Assembly: GCF_000981805.1 (NCBI RefSeq)
Contig: NZ_CP011132.1
Location: 1,984,001 to 2,048,000 of the forward strand
Direction of reading: 5' to 3'
Source: Citrobacter amalonaticus Y19
GTDB lineage: Bacteria > Pseudomonadota > Gammaproteobacteria > Enterobacterales > Enterobacteriaceae
DNA: 64,000 nt
Every line of letters starts with the position of its first letter. Position 1 is the stretch's first letter. Position numbers and translations under genes: made by a program. This document shows positions 8,214-17,332 of this stretch, piece after piece. The notes beneath the pieces were generated by a model that saw only the letters and a program-made list of their open reading frames with translations, ran no database searches and had not been told where the DNA came from.

Positions 8214-8995
8214 TTGAATTATTACTGCCTGGCTGGTTAGCCGGGATCATGCTGGCCTGTGCGGCTGGTCCACTGGGGTCGTTCGTGGTCTGGCGTCGGA
8301 TGTCTTATTTTGGCGATACGCTGGCGCATGCGTCGCTGCTTGGCGTCGCCTTCGGTCTGTTGCTGGATGTAAACCCTTTCTATGCGGTCATTGCCGTCAC
8401 GCTGATGCTGGCGGCGGGCCTGGTGTGGCTGGAGAAACGCCCTCACCTTGCCATTGATACGCTGCTTGGCATTATGGCGCACAGCGCGCTGTCGCTGGGT
8501 CTGGTGGTGGTCAGCCTGATGTCAAATATTCGCGTGGATCTGATGGCCTACCTGTTTGGCGATCTGCTGGCGGTGACGCCGGACGATTTGATCGCTATCG
8601 CCATTGGCGTGGTTGTCGTGCTGGCAATTCTCTTCTGGCAATGGCGCAATCTGCTGTCGATGACCATCAGCCCCGATCTGGCATTTGTTGACGGCGTGAA
8701 GTTGCAGCGCGTGAAGCTGCTGTTAATGCTGGTTACTGCCTTAACCATTGGCGTGGCGATGAAGTTCGTCGGGGCGCTGATCATTACCTCATTGCTGATT
8801 ATCCCTGCGGCCACGGCGCGTCGTTTTGCCCGTACGCCGGAGCAGATGGCGGGCGTTGCGGTAGGGGTTGGGATGATAGCGGTTACAGGCGGGCTGACCT
8901 TCTCGGCCTTCTACGATACCCCTGCGGGCCCGTCAGTCGTGCTGTGCGCCGCAGTGTTGTTTATTTTCAGTATGATGAAAAAGCAGGCCCAGTGA
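8210..8995 (+). CDS. znuB: Zinc ABC transporter permease ZnuB
   Basis: Inner-membrane channel of the ZnuABC zinc importer. The 261-residue product is almost entirely hydrophobic, with the 7-8 membrane spans of the ABC-3 family. It contains the conserved FGDTLAHASLLGVA segment near residues 34-48 and the GALIITSLLIIPAATAR block near the C-terminal third. It is coupled to znuC by an ATGA overlap and transcribed from the Zur-controlled promoter. A REP pair follows the stop. Confidence 0.98.
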   Translation: MIELLLPGWLAGIMLACAAGPLGSFVVWRRMSYFGDTLAHASLLGVAFGLLLDVNPFYAVIAVTLMLAAGLVWLEKRPHLAIDTLLGIMAHSALSLGLVVVSLMSNIRVDLMAYLFGDLLAVTPDDLIAIAIGVVVVLAILFWQWRNLLSMTISPDLAFVDGVKLQRVKLLLMLVTALTIGVAMKFVGALIITSLLIIPAATARRFARTPEQMAGVAVGVGMIAVTGGLTFSAFYDTPAGPSVVLCAAVLFIFSMMKKQAQ

Positions 8996-9001
8996 GCCGG
9001 T

Positions 9002-9078
9002 GAGACGCCGGATGGCGGCTGCGCCTTATCCGGCCTACAACATCGAGTAGGCCTGATAAGCGAAGCGCCATCAGGCAT
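9002..9078. repeat. BIME: pair of inverted REP sequences
   Basis: GCCGGATGGCGGCTGCGCC..TTATCCGGCCTAC is followed by the inverted copy GTAGGCCTGATAAGCG..GCGCCATCAGGC. Two opposed REP units fill the gap between the convergent znuB and ruvB ends. Such elements stabilise 3' ends and bind DNA gyrase or IHF in enterobacteria. Confidence 0.9.
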
Positions 9079-10088
9079 CAAGGCATTTCCGGCGGCGTAA
9101 TACCAAAGTGATTCCAGGCGCGCACCGTCGCCATTCTTCCGCGCGGCGTGCGCTGCAAAAAGCCTTGTTGAATCAGATACGGCTCCAGCACATCCTCAAT
9201 CGTTTCACGCTCTTCGCCGATGGCCGCCGCCAGGTTATCCAGCCCGACTGGCCCGCCAAAGAATTTGTCGATCACCGCCAGCAGCAGCTTGCGGTCCATG
9301 TAATCAAACCCTTCGGCATCAACGTTCAGCATATCCAGCGCCTGCGCGGCAATATCAGCAGAAATGGTGCCGTCATGCTTCACTTCGGCAAAATCCCGCA
9401 CGCGTCTGAGCAGACGGTTAGCAATACGCGGCGTTCCTCGCGCACGACGCGCCACCTCCAGCGCACCTTCATCGCTCATCTCCAGCCCCATAAAGCGCGC
9501 GCTGCGCCCAACGATATACTGAAGATCTGGCACCTGATAAAACTCCAGACGCTGCACAATACCGAAACGATCGCGCAGCGGTGAGGTCAGTGAACCTGCG
9601 CGAGTCGTCGCGCCAATCAGGGTAAACGGCGGCAAATCAATTTTAATCGAGCGCGCCGCCGGTCCTTCGCCGATCATAATATCCAGCTGATAATCTTCCA
9701 TCGCCGGATAAAGCACCTCTTCCACCACCGGTGACAGCCGGTGGATTTCATCGATAAACAGCACGTCGTGCGGTTCAAGGTTAGTCAACATCGCGGCCAG
9801 ATCGCCCGCTTTTTCCAGCACCGGGCCGGAGGTGGTGCGCAGATTAACGCCCATTTCATTGGCAACGATGTTGGCAAGCGTGGTTTTCCCGAGTCCGGGA
9901 GGACCAAAAATCAGCAGGTGGTCGAGTGCATCGCCACGCAGTTTTGCCGCCTGGATGAAAATCTCCATCTGCGAGCGCACCTGCGGTTGGCCGATGTACT
10001 CTTCGAGCAGTTTCGGGCGAATGGCGCGATCGGCGACCTCTTCTGGGAGAGTGACACTTGCCGAAATCAGGCGATCTGCTTCTATCAT
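9078..10088 (-). CDS. ruvB: Holliday junction branch migration ATPase RuvB
   Basis: AAA+ motor that drives branch migration of Holliday junctions with RuvA. The 336 residues equal E. coli RuvB. Walker A GPPGLGKTT (about residues 62-70), Walker B LFIDEIHR, sensor 1 region GATTRAG and the arginine-containing RDRFGI segment are present. The C-terminal winged helix ends RTPRGRMATVRAW. It lies eight bases downstream of ruvA in the SOS-regulated ruvAB operon. Confidence 0.98.
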   Translation of the reverse strand: MIEADRLISASVTLPEEVADRAIRPKLLEEYIGQPQVRSQMEIFIQAAKLRGDALDHLLIFGPPGLGKTTLANIVANEMGVNLRTTSGPVLEKAGDLAAMLTNLEPHDVLFIDEIHRLSPVVEEVLYPAMEDYQLDIMIGEGPAARSIKIDLPPFTLIGATTRAGSLTSPLRDRFGIVQRLEFYQVPDLQYIVGRSARFMGLEMSDEGALEVARRARGTPRIANRLLRRVRDFAEVKHDGTISADIAAQALDMLNVDAEGFDYMDRKLLLAVIDKFFGGPVGLDNLAAAIGEERETIEDVLEPYLIQQGFLQRTPRGRMATVRAWNHFGITPPEMP

Positions 10089-10096
10089 CCTTTACC

Positions 10097-10708
10097 TCAT
10101 AACGCGGCGCGCAGGGCTTCGCGGATCAGTGTTTCACTGCTGGCATCCGGGCGAGCGATTTTGCTCACCATGCGGCTGGCTTCCTGTGGTTTATAGCCCA
10201 GCGCCACCAGCGCCGCAACCGCTTCCTGTTCGGCATCGTCCGTTGCCGGGCTCGCTGGCGAGGTCAGCACCAGATCGGCGGCTGGCGTAAAGAGATCGCC
10301 ATGCAACCCTTTGAAGCGGTCTTTCATTTCCACAATCAGTCGTTCGGCCGTTTTCTTGCCGATGCCTGGCAACTTGACCAGCGCACCCAGTTCTTCGCGT
10401 TCGACAGCGTTAACGAACTGCTGTGCGGACATCCCGGACAGGATTGCCAGCGCCAGTTTTGGCCCAACGCCGTTGGTTTTGATGAGCTCTTTGAACAGCG
10501 TGCGCTCTTGTTTATTGTTAAAGCCGTACAGCAGCTGCGCGTCTTCACGCACCACAAAGTGGGTAAAGACAACGGCTTCTTTTCCGGATTCCGGGAGCTC
10601 ATAAAAACAGGTCATTGGCATATGCACTTCATAGCCGACGCCGCCCACTTCGAGTAACACCAGCGGGGGTTGTTTTTCCAGAATGATGCCTCTGAGTCTG
10701 CCTATCAC
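10097..10708 (-). CDS. ruvA: Holliday junction DNA-binding protein RuvA
   Basis: Tetrameric protein that holds the four-way junction open and loads RuvB. The 203 residues equal the family length: an N-terminal OB fold (MIGRLRGIILEKQPP), a central pair of helix-hairpin-helix motifs (including LVKLPGIGKKTAERLI), and a flexible linker to domain III (AVAALVALGYKPQEA) which binds RuvB. The start is MIGRLRG at 10708. A LexA box lies 50 bases upstream. Confidence 0.98.
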   Translation of the reverse strand: MIGRLRGIILEKQPPLVLLEVGGVGYEVHMPMTCFYELPESGKEAVVFTHFVVREDAQLLYGFNNKQERTLFKELIKTNGVGPKLALAILSGMSAQQFVNAVEREELGALVKLPGIGKKTAERLIVEMKDRFKGLHGDLFTPAADLVLTSPASPATDDAEQEAVAALVALGYKPQEASRMVSKIARPDASSETLIREALRAAL

Positions 10709-10748
10709 GTTACGCTCCTGCGTTGGGCCGAAAGTAAAGCGGTATCAT

Positions 10749-10775
10749 AAAAAAAGGCTGGATAAATATCCAGCC
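10749..10775 (-). terminator. Terminator of ruvC overlapping the ruvAB SOS box
   Basis: On the minus strand GGCTGGATA / TATCCAGCC forms a tight hairpin followed by seven T residues, 11 bases after the ruvC stop. The stem coincides with the LexA palindrome. Confidence 0.75.
10758..10773 (-). promoter_or_regulatory. LexA (SOS) box of ruvAB
   Basis: CTGGATAAATATCCAG is a palindrome closely resembling the known E. coli ruvAB LexA site, which has the same CTGGATA / TATCCAG arms. It lies 50 bases upstream of the ruvA start. The same bases form the stem of the ruvC terminator. Confidence 0.8.
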
Positions 10776-10785
10776 TCATTTGTCA

Positions 10786-11307
10786 TTATCGCAAGCGACC
10801 TCGCGCCAGATTAAGCCTGGAGTCGCTCACTTGCATTGCATTCTGACTGACGTGGCAGTGGGTTATGGCAATGGCCAGCGCATCTGCCGCATCCGCCTGC
10901 GGATTAGCCGGCAGTTTCAGCAAGGTACGCACCATGTGTTGCACCTGGCTTTTCTCTGCGCTGCCAATGCCGACAACCGTCTGCTTCACCTGACGTGCCG
11001 CGTACTCAAATACCGGCAGTTCCTGGTTGACCGCCGCCACAATCGCCACCCCGCGCGCCTGCCCCAGTTTGAGCGCAGAATCGGCGTTCTTCGCCATGAA
11101 CACCTGCTCGATGGCAAAGTAGTCGGGCTGAAACTGGGTGATGATTTCCGTCACGCCGGCATAAATCAGCTTTAGGCGCGACGGAAGATCGTCGACTTTG
11201 GTACGAATGCAGCCGCTGCCGAGATACGTCAGTTGTCTGCCTGTCTGACGAATCACGCCGTAACCGGTGATGCGGGAACCCGGATCAATACCGAGAATGA
11301 TGGACAT
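10786..11307 (-). CDS. ruvC: Crossover junction endodeoxyribonuclease RuvC
   Basis: Resolves Holliday junctions by symmetric nicking, acting with RuvAB. It has an RNase H fold with catalytic acids in GIDPGS (D7), AIEQVF (E66) and ADAADALAIA (D138/D141). From ATG 11307 the product is 173 residues, the E. coli length; an adjacent GTG one codon earlier is less likely. It follows yebC on the same strand and ends in its own terminator before the separately controlled ruvAB pair. Confidence 0.97.
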   Translation of the reverse strand: MSIILGIDPGSRITGYGVIRQTGRQLTYLGSGCIRTKVDDLPSRLKLIYAGVTEIITQFQPDYFAIEQVFMAKNADSALKLGQARGVAIVAAVNQELPVFEYAARQVKQTVVGIGSAEKSQVQHMVRTLLKLPANPQADAADALAIAITHCHVSQNAMQVSDSRLNLARGRLR

Positions 11308-11341
11308 CACGCGCCTCCGGTGGTAACGGAATTAAACCGCA

Positions 11342-12085
11342 TCATTCTAATGTAGCGGCAACCTCATCAGAGATTTCACCGTTGTGGTAGACTTCCTGCA
11401 CGTCGTCACAGTCTTCCAGCATGTCAATCAGACGCAACAACTTCGGTGCGGTTTCCGCATCCATGTCCGCTTTGGTCGACGGGATCATAGTGACTTCAGC
11501 GCTGTCGGCTTTCAGACCCGCCGCTTCCAGCGCGTCGCGCACTTTACCCATCTCTTCCCATGCCGTGTAGACGTCAATCGCGCCATCATCAAAGGTCACA
11601 ACGTCTTCCGCACCCGCTTCCAGCGCCGCTTCCATGATGGTGTCTTCATCCCCTTTTACGAAGGAGATCACGCCCTTTTTGCTGAACAGGTAGGAGACCG
11701 AGCCATCCGTCCCCAGGTTACCCCCGGTTTTGCTGAAGGCGTGGCGCACTTCGGCAACGGTACGGTTACGGTTGTCAGACAGGCATTCAATCATGACCGC
11801 CGTGCCGCCAGGACCGTAACCTTCATAGATGATGGTTTCCATGTTTGCATCATCATCACCGCCCACGCCGCGAGCAATTGCACGGTTCAGAGTGTCACGG
11901 GTCATGTTGTTTGCCAGCGCTTTGTCGACAGCAGCACGCAGACGCGGGTTCGCATCCGGATCGCCGCCGCCCAGTTTGGCCGCCGTCACCAGCTCACGAA
12001 TGATCTTGGTGAAGATTTTGCCGCGCTTGGCATCCTGTGCCGCTTTACGATGTCTGGTGTTGGCCCATTTACTATGACCTGCCAT
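11342..12085 (-). CDS. yebC: YebC/PmpR-family protein
   Basis: Member of the TACO1/YebC family, DNA- or ribosome-associated proteins; recent work links YebC proteins to translation of proline-rich or otherwise stalling sequences. The start MAGHSKWANTRHRK at 12085 is the universally conserved N-terminus; the longer frame from 12106 adds seven unsupported residues. The 247-residue length and the blocks GGDPDANPRLR, EGYGPGG and SDNRNRTVAEVR match E. coli. It lies in the aspS-nudB-yebC-ruvC order. Confidence 0.96.
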   Translation of the reverse strand: MAGHSKWANTRHRKAAQDAKRGKIFTKIIRELVTAAKLGGGDPDANPRLRAAVDKALANNMTRDTLNRAIARGVGGDDDANMETIIYEGYGPGGTAVMIECLSDNRNRTVAEVRHAFSKTGGNLGTDGSVSYLFSKKGVISFVKGDEDTIMEAALEAGAEDVVTFDDGAIDVYTAWEEMGKVRDALEAAGLKADSAEVTMIPSTKADMDAETAPKLLRLIDMLEDCDDVQEVYHNGEISDEVAATLE

Positions 12086-12112
12086 AAATATTTCCTCAAA
12101 AAGCATGCCTTC

Positions 12113-12565
12113 TCAGGCGATGTTAATTACAAACTCTTCAATCGCCTGCCGGTTGCTCCATGACTTGGTGAGTGCCGCCGCAGCGGGCGCATCGAGCCAC
12201 TGGTAGGTCAGATGTTCGCTAAAAACGATCTGACGCTCGTGCGGCAGCGCAAGGCAGAACCAGGATTCTGTGTTGCGCACCACACCCGGAGCATAGCGAT
12301 GACGTAAATGTGAAAAAATTTCAAACTCCACCGTGCGCTGACAGTCAATTAAGGTCAGTTGCTCAGACGCAACGTCAATGGCGACCTCTTCCTTTACTTC
12401 GCGCATGGCGGCCTGCGACGCGGTCTCTCCCTCTTCCACACTGCCAGTCACCGACTGCCAGAATTCAGGATCGTCGCGTCGCTGCAACATCAGCACCCGT
12501 TTCGTCTCCTGGGCAAAAATCACGACCAGGACAGAAACAGGACGCTTATACACATTATCCTTCAC
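12113..12565 (-). CDS. nudB: Dihydroneopterin triphosphate diphosphatase NudB
   Basis: Nudix hydrolase that removes pyrophosphate from dihydroneopterin triphosphate in folate synthesis. The Nudix box GSVEEGETASQAAMREVKEE (G-x5-E-x7-REVxEE) is present near residues 41-60. I use GTG 12565 (VKDNVYKRPVS), which matches the GTG start of E. coli NudB and gives 150 residues; the upstream in-frame ATG at 12622 would add 19 unconserved residues. It lies between aspS and yebC. Confidence 0.94.
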   Translation of the reverse strand: MKDNVYKRPVSVLVVIFAQETKRVLMLQRRDDPEFWQSVTGSVEEGETASQAAMREVKEEVAIDVASEQLTLIDCQRTVEFEIFSHLRHRYAPGVVRNTESWFCLALPHERQIVFSEHLTYQWLDAPAAAALTKSWSNRQAIEEFVINIA

Positions 12566-12682
12566 GCCACCTCTTTGTTGGCTGCCTTCGTTCATCCCAT
12601 TCACAGTGTTATCTATGCTCATGGGAATTCACTCAGTTGCCGCCGCGATGCAGCGCGAATGATTTCGTGTATATCTGCCATA

Positions 12683-14455
12683 TCAGTTTTTCTCTTCCTT
12701 TTTCACCACGTCGATACCCAGCTCAGCCAGGGCTGCCTGGTTCGCAAAGCTCGGCGCTTCAGTCATCAGACAGGCCGCAGCAGTGGTTTTCGGGAAGGCG
12801 ATAACGTCACGAATGTTATCGGTGCCGGTCAGCAGCATGGTCAAACGGTCAAGACCGAATGCCAGACCTGCGTGCGGCGGCGTACCGTATTTCAGCGCGT
12901 CAAGCAGGAAGCCGAACTTCTCACGCTGTTCCTGTTCATTGATGCCCAGAATACCAAACACGGTCTGCTGCATTTCACCACTGTGAATACGCACGGAGCC
13001 GCCACCCACTTCGTAGCCGTTGATGACCATATCGTAGGCGTTCGCCACCGCGTCTTCCGGTGCCGCTTTCAGTTCGCTCGCGGTCATGTCTTTCGGTGAG
13101 GTGAACGGGTGGTGCATTGCGGTAAGACCGCCTTCGCCGTCGTCTTCAAACATCGGGAAGTCGATGACCCACAGCGGTGCCCATTTCGTTTCGTCAGTCA
13201 GGCCCAGGTCTTTACCCAGTTTGAGGCGCAGTGCGCCCATAGCGTCGGCAACCACCTTCTTGTTGTCCGCGCCGAAGAAAATCATATCGCCATCTTGCGC
13301 GCCTGTGCGCTCAAGAAGGGCTTCCACGATTTCCGCATTGAGGAATTTCGCCACCGGGCTGTTGATGCCGTCCAGGCCTTTCGCACGCTCGGTGACTTTA
13401 ATGTAAGCCAGACCTTTCGCGCCGTAGATCTTAATGAAGTTACCGTAGTCGTCGATCTGCTTACGGCTCAGTGCGGCACCACCAGGTACGCGCAGCGCAG
13501 CGACGCGTCCTTTCGGATCGTTTGCCGGGCCGGAGAAGACCGCGAATTCGACGGTTTTCAGCAGGTCGGCAACATCCACCAGTTCCATCGGGTTACGCAG
13601 ATCCGGTTTATCGGAACCATAACGGCGTTCAGCTTCAGCAAAGGTCATGATCGGGAAATCACCCAGTTCCACGCCTTTCACATCATTCCACACGCTGCGC
13701 ACCAGCGCTTCCATCACTTCACGCACCTGTTCGGCGGTCATGAAGGACGTTTCCACATCGATCTGGGTAAATTCTGGCTGACGGTCAGCACGCAGGTCTT
13801 CGTCGCGGAAGCATTTGACTATCTGATAGTAGCGGTCAAAACCGGACATCATCAGCAGCTGTTTGAACAACTGTGGTGACTGTGGCAGCGCGTAGAATTT
13901 GCCCTTGTGCACACGCGAAGGCACCAGATAGTCACGCGCACCTTCCGGCGTGGCTTTGGTCAGCATCGGAGTTTCGATATCGAGGAAACCGTGATCGTCC
14001 ATAAAGCGACGCACCAGGCTTGTAATCTTCGCGCGCGTTTTCAGGCGCTGGGCCATTTCCGGGCGACGCAGATCCAGATAGCGGTACTTCAGACGCGCTT
14101 CTTCGGTGTTCACATGGTTAGAGTCAAGCGGCAGTGATTCTGCACGGTTGATGATCGTCAGCGAAGAGGCCAGCACTTCGATTTCGCCCGTCGCCATCTC
14201 GCCATTGACGTTTTTCTCGTCACGCGCACGCACGGTGCCCGTCACCTGGATGCAGAACTCATTACGCAGTTCAGAGGCCAGCTTTAACGCGTCCGCACGA
14301 TCCGGATCGAAAAACACCTGCACGATACCTTCGCGATCGCGCATGTCGATGAAGATCAGGCTACCAAGATCACGACGACGGTTGACCCAACCACACAGAG
14401 TCACCTGCTGCCCCACGTGGGACAAACGGAGCTGTCCGCAATATTCTGTACGCAT
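12683..14455 (-). CDS. aspS: Aspartyl-tRNA synthetase
   Basis: Charges tRNA-Asp with aspartate; class IIb synthetase in the cytosol. The 590 residues equal the E. coli enzyme. Domain order: an N-terminal OB-fold anticodon-binding domain (about 1-110), the catalytic core with motif 2 (FRDEDLRADRQPEFTQID), a GAD insertion domain (about 285-420) and motif 3 (GLAFGLDRL). The start MRTEYCGQLRLSHVG is canonical. It is the first gene of the aspS-nudB-yebC-ruvC group. Confidence 0.98.
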   Translation of the reverse strand: MRTEYCGQLRLSHVGQQVTLCGWVNRRRDLGSLIFIDMRDREGIVQVFFDPDRADALKLASELRNEFCIQVTGTVRARDEKNVNGEMATGEIEVLASSLTIINRAESLPLDSNHVNTEEARLKYRYLDLRRPEMAQRLKTRAKITSLVRRFMDDHGFLDIETPMLTKATPEGARDYLVPSRVHKGKFYALPQSPQLFKQLLMMSGFDRYYQIVKCFRDEDLRADRQPEFTQIDVETSFMTAEQVREVMEALVRSVWNDVKGVELGDFPIMTFAEAERRYGSDKPDLRNPMELVDVADLLKTVEFAVFSGPANDPKGRVAALRVPGGAALSRKQIDDYGNFIKIYGAKGLAYIKVTERAKGLDGINSPVAKFLNAEIVEALLERTGAQDGDMIFFGADNKKVVADAMGALRLKLGKDLGLTDETKWAPLWVIDFPMFEDDGEGGLTAMHHPFTSPKDMTASELKAAPEDAVANAYDMVINGYEVGGGSVRIHSGEMQQTVFGILGINEQEQREKFGFLLDALKYGTPPHAGLAFGLDRLTMLLTGTDNIRDVIAFPKTTAAACLMTEAPSFANQAALAELGIDVVKKEEKN

Positions 14456-14719
14456 GAGATATCCCTTAATTAGCCGCAGGCGGATTGTCGCCTGTCTTGC
14501 AGGCCACGATGTCGCAGCTTTAACTGTATGTCACAACTGAATGAAAAAGGCGGCTATTATACTGGAAATTCTGCCGCACGATAAGTCCGGTACTGACTGT
14601 ACGCCTGTTTCCTGGACGGGCCTTGCGAATTCTCACAAAAAATAACAAAAATTGTCGCTCCTTACACACGCAATCGCGATTAAGGTGTAACGGAATTTTG
14701 ATTTTTGACGGGAGTTACC

Positions 14720-15286
14720 ATGTTACAACTGAACGCTAAAACAACAGCGCTGGTCATTATTGACCTGCAGGAAGGGATCCTGCCCTTCGCCGGCGGCCCT
14801 CATTCAGCCAATGACGTGGTGGCGCGCGCCGCACGACTGGCACAGACATTTCGCGCTAAAGGTTCCCCGGTGGTGATGGTTCGCGTGGGCTGGTCTGACG
14901 ATTATGCCGAAGCGCTCAAACAGCCCGTTGACGCACAGGCCCCGGCCAAAGCGCTACCGGACAACTGGTGGACGTATCCAAAGGCGCTGGGCAAAACCGA
15001 CAGCGATCTGGAAGTGACCAAACGCCAGTGGGGCGCATTCTATGGCACAGACCTGGAGCTTCAGTTGCGCCGTCGCGGTATCGACACCATCGTACTGTGC
15101 GGGATTTCGACCAACATCGGCGTCGAGTCCACCGCGCGTAACGCCTGGGAACTGGGCTTTAGCCTGGTGATAGCCGAAGACGCCTGTAGCGCCGCCAGTG
15201 CCGACCAGCATCAGAACAGCCTGGCCCACATCTTCCCCCGCATTGCGCGCGTGCGCAGTACCGAAGAGATCGTCAACGCCTTATGA
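14720..15286 (+). CDS. yecD: Isochorismatase-family hydrolase YecD
   Basis: Cysteine hydrolase of the isochorismatase superfamily with an unknown physiological substrate. The catalytic triad positions are visible: D in VIIDLQEGILPF, K in the VTKRQWGAFYGT segment and C in VLCGISTNIGVESTARNAWELG. The 188 residues from ATG 14720 equal E. coli YecD, and a GGGAG ribosome site precedes it; the five-codon longer frame is not supported. It overlaps yecE by four bases. Confidence 0.93.
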   Translation: MLQLNAKTTALVIIDLQEGILPFAGGPHSANDVVARAARLAQTFRAKGSPVVMVRVGWSDDYAEALKQPVDAQAPAKALPDNWWTYPKALGKTDSDLEVTKRQWGAFYGTDLELQLRRRGIDTIVLCGISTNIGVESTARNAWELGFSLVIAEDACSAASADQHQNSLAHIFPRIARVRSTEEIVNAL

Positions 15287-16101
15287 TCTACATAGGACTG
15301 CCGCAATGGTCGCACCCAAAATGGGTGCGTCTTGGCATCACCGGTCTTGAAGAGTATGCCCGCCACTTCAACTGCGTGGAGGGCAACACCACGCTGTACG
15401 CGTTGCCAAAAGCGGAGATTGTTGCACGCTGGCACGCGCAAACGACGGATGCGTTTCGCTTCTGTTTTAAATTTCCGGCGACCATTTCCCACCAGGCGGC
15501 CCTGCGTAATTGCGATGCTCTGCTCCACGAATTTCTGACCCGGATGTCACCGCTGGAAACCCGCATCGGTCAGTACTGGCTGCAATTGCCCGCCAGCTTT
15601 GGTCCACGCGATCTCCCTGCCCTCTGGCATTTTCTCGATACCTTGCCGCAGACGTTTACCTATGGCGTCGAGGTGCGCCACCCGGAGTTCTTCGCCAAAG
15701 GCGACGCGGAACAGCAGCTCAATAGCGGGTTGCATCAGCGCGGGGTCAATCGGGTGATCCTCGACAGTCGTCCGGTACACGCGGCCCACGCGCATAATGA
15801 AGCCATCCGCGATGCCCAGCGCAAGAAACCGAAGCTGCCAGTTCATGCGGTAGTGACCGCGAACCATCCGCTGGTGCGCTTTATCGGCAGCGATGACATG
15901 CGACAAAACCGGGAATTTTTTGCCGCATGGCTAAAAAAATTACCGCTCTGGGAACAGACCACCACGCCGTATCTTTTTTTGCATACCCCGGATATCGCGC
16001 AGGCTCCGGAACTGGTCGACACTCTGTGGCAGGACTTGCTCACCGCCTTACCGGACATCGGAACTGCTCCGTCCATTCCACAGCAATCTTCTCTTTTCTG
16101 A
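15283..16101 (+). CDS. yecE: DUF72 family protein YecE
   Basis: Conserved protein of the DUF72 TIM-barrel-like family; the function is not established. The opening MIYIGLPQWSHPKW and the motif FCFKFPATISH are typical. The 272-residue length equals E. coli YecE. Its ATG lies within the yecD stop (ATGA), so translation is coupled and a shared role is possible. Confidence 0.92.
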   Translation: MIYIGLPQWSHPKWVRLGITGLEEYARHFNCVEGNTTLYALPKAEIVARWHAQTTDAFRFCFKFPATISHQAALRNCDALLHEFLTRMSPLETRIGQYWLQLPASFGPRDLPALWHFLDTLPQTFTYGVEVRHPEFFAKGDAEQQLNSGLHQRGVNRVILDSRPVHAAHAHNEAIRDAQRKKPKLPVHAVVTANHPLVRFIGSDDMRQNREFFAAWLKKLPLWEQTTTPYLFLHTPDIAQAPELVDTLWQDLLTALPDIGTAPSIPQQSSLF

Positions 16102-16152
16102 AATTGCCACCTATCATAGACAGTGCCATCAGCCATTTTAAAGGGAGTTTGT

Positions 16153-16548
16153 ATGGTAAGCGCGCTGTATGCCGTTTTGGGTGCGTTGTTGTTGATGAAG
16201 TTTTCTTTTGACGTTGTCCGCCTGCGGATGCAATACCGCGTTGCCTATGGCGACGGCGGCTTCAGTGAACTCCAGACCGCCATCCGCATTCATGGTAATG
16301 CGGTGGAATATGTTCCCGTCGCATTAGTGCTGTTGCTGTTTATGGAAATGAACGGTGCAGAAACCTGGATGGTGCATATTTGCGGCATTATTCTGCTTGT
16401 GGGTCGGCTGATGCATTATTACGGTTTCCACCACCGTCTGTTCCGCTGGCGTCGCTCTGGCATGAGCGCCACCTGGTGTGCATTGTTGCTGATGGTGTTA
16501 GCGAACCTTTGGTATATGCCGTGGGAGTTGGTTTTCTCCCTGCATTAG
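16153..16548 (+). CDS. yecN: MAPEG-family inner membrane protein YecN
   Basis: Small membrane protein with about four hydrophobic segments and the MAPEG (membrane-associated eicosanoid/glutathione) family motif FSELQTAIRIHGNAVEYVP. The enzymatic role in bacteria is unknown. I start at ATG 16153 (MVSALYAVLGALL) after an AAGGGAG site, which gives 131 residues like E. coli; the earlier in-frame ATG at 16123 adds ten polar residues without a counterpart. Confidence 0.92.
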   Translation: MVSALYAVLGALLLMKFSFDVVRLRMQYRVAYGDGGFSELQTAIRIHGNAVEYVPVALVLLLFMEMNGAETWMVHICGIILLVGRLMHYYGFHHRLFRWRRSGMSATWCALLLMVLANLWYMPWELVFSLH

Positions 16549-16588
16549 CGCACAATACGCCACTTTATTTTTCCCGGATTTTTACGTT

Positions 16589-17332
16589 ATGTCTCACCGC
16601 GACACGCTTTTTTCTGCGCCAATCGCCAGCCTGGGCGACTGGACCTTCGATGAACGGGTAGCCGAAGTCTTCCCGGATATGATCCAGCGTTCTGTCCCCG
16701 GCTATTCCAATATTATCTCGATGATTGGCATGCTTGCCGAGCGCTTTGTGCAGCCGGATACCCAGGTTTATGACCTGGGATGTTCGCTGGGTGCGGCAAC
16801 GCTCTCAGTCCGTCGCAATATTCATCATGAAAACTGCAAAATCATCGCCGTTGATAACTCCCCGGCGATGATCGAACGCTGCCGCCGTCATATCGACGCG
16901 TACAAGGCACCGACGCCGGTCGAGGTCGTGGAAGGCGACATACGCACGATTACTATTGAGAACGCCTCAATGGTGGTACTGAATTTTACCCTGCAATTCC
17001 TTGAGCCACCGGAGCGCCAGGCGTTGTTGGATAAGATTTATCAGGGGTTGAATCCGGGCGGCGCGCTGGTGCTGTCGGAAAAATTCAGCTTCGAAGATGC
17101 GAAAGTCGGTGAACTGCTGTTCAACATGCATCACGACTTCAAGCGGGCCAACGGCTACAGCGAACTGGAGATCAGCCAGAAGCGCAGCATGCTGGAAAAC
17201 GTGATGCTGACCGATTCGGTCGAAACCCATAAGGCGCGCCTGCGTCAGGCCGGTTTTGAGCACAGCGAACTGTGGTTCCAGTGCTTTAACTTTGGCTCCC
17301 TGGTGGCGCTGAAAGCCGGGGCGAGCGCATGA
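16589..17332 (+). CDS. cmoA: Carboxy-S-adenosyl-L-methionine synthase CmoA
   Basis: Makes carboxy-SAM from SAM and prephenate for tRNA wobble modification (cmo5U34). It is a class I methyltransferase fold of 247 residues, the E. coli length, with the SAM-binding block VYDLGCSLGAATLSVRR (about residues 57-73) and the acidic IAVDNSPAMIERCRRH strand. The stop overlaps the cmoB start by four bases, so the two enzymes of the pathway are coupled. Confidence 0.97.
   Translation: MSHRDTLFSAPIASLGDWTFDERVAEVFPDMIQRSVPGYSNIISMIGMLAERFVQPDTQVYDLGCSLGAATLSVRRNIHHENCKIIAVDNSPAMIERCRRHIDAYKAPTPVEVVEGDIRTITIENASMVVLNFTLQFLEPPERQALLDKIYQGLNPGGALVLSEKFSFEDAKVGELLFNMHHDFKRANGYSELEISQKRSMLENVMLTDSVETHKARLRQAGFEHSELWFQCFNFGSLVALKAGASA

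Noticed and set aside
15886..15896. TTATCGGC string resembling a sigma-28 -10 inside yecE
   Set aside because: No TAAA element at the required 15-base spacing and no gene downstream on that strand in a sensible position.
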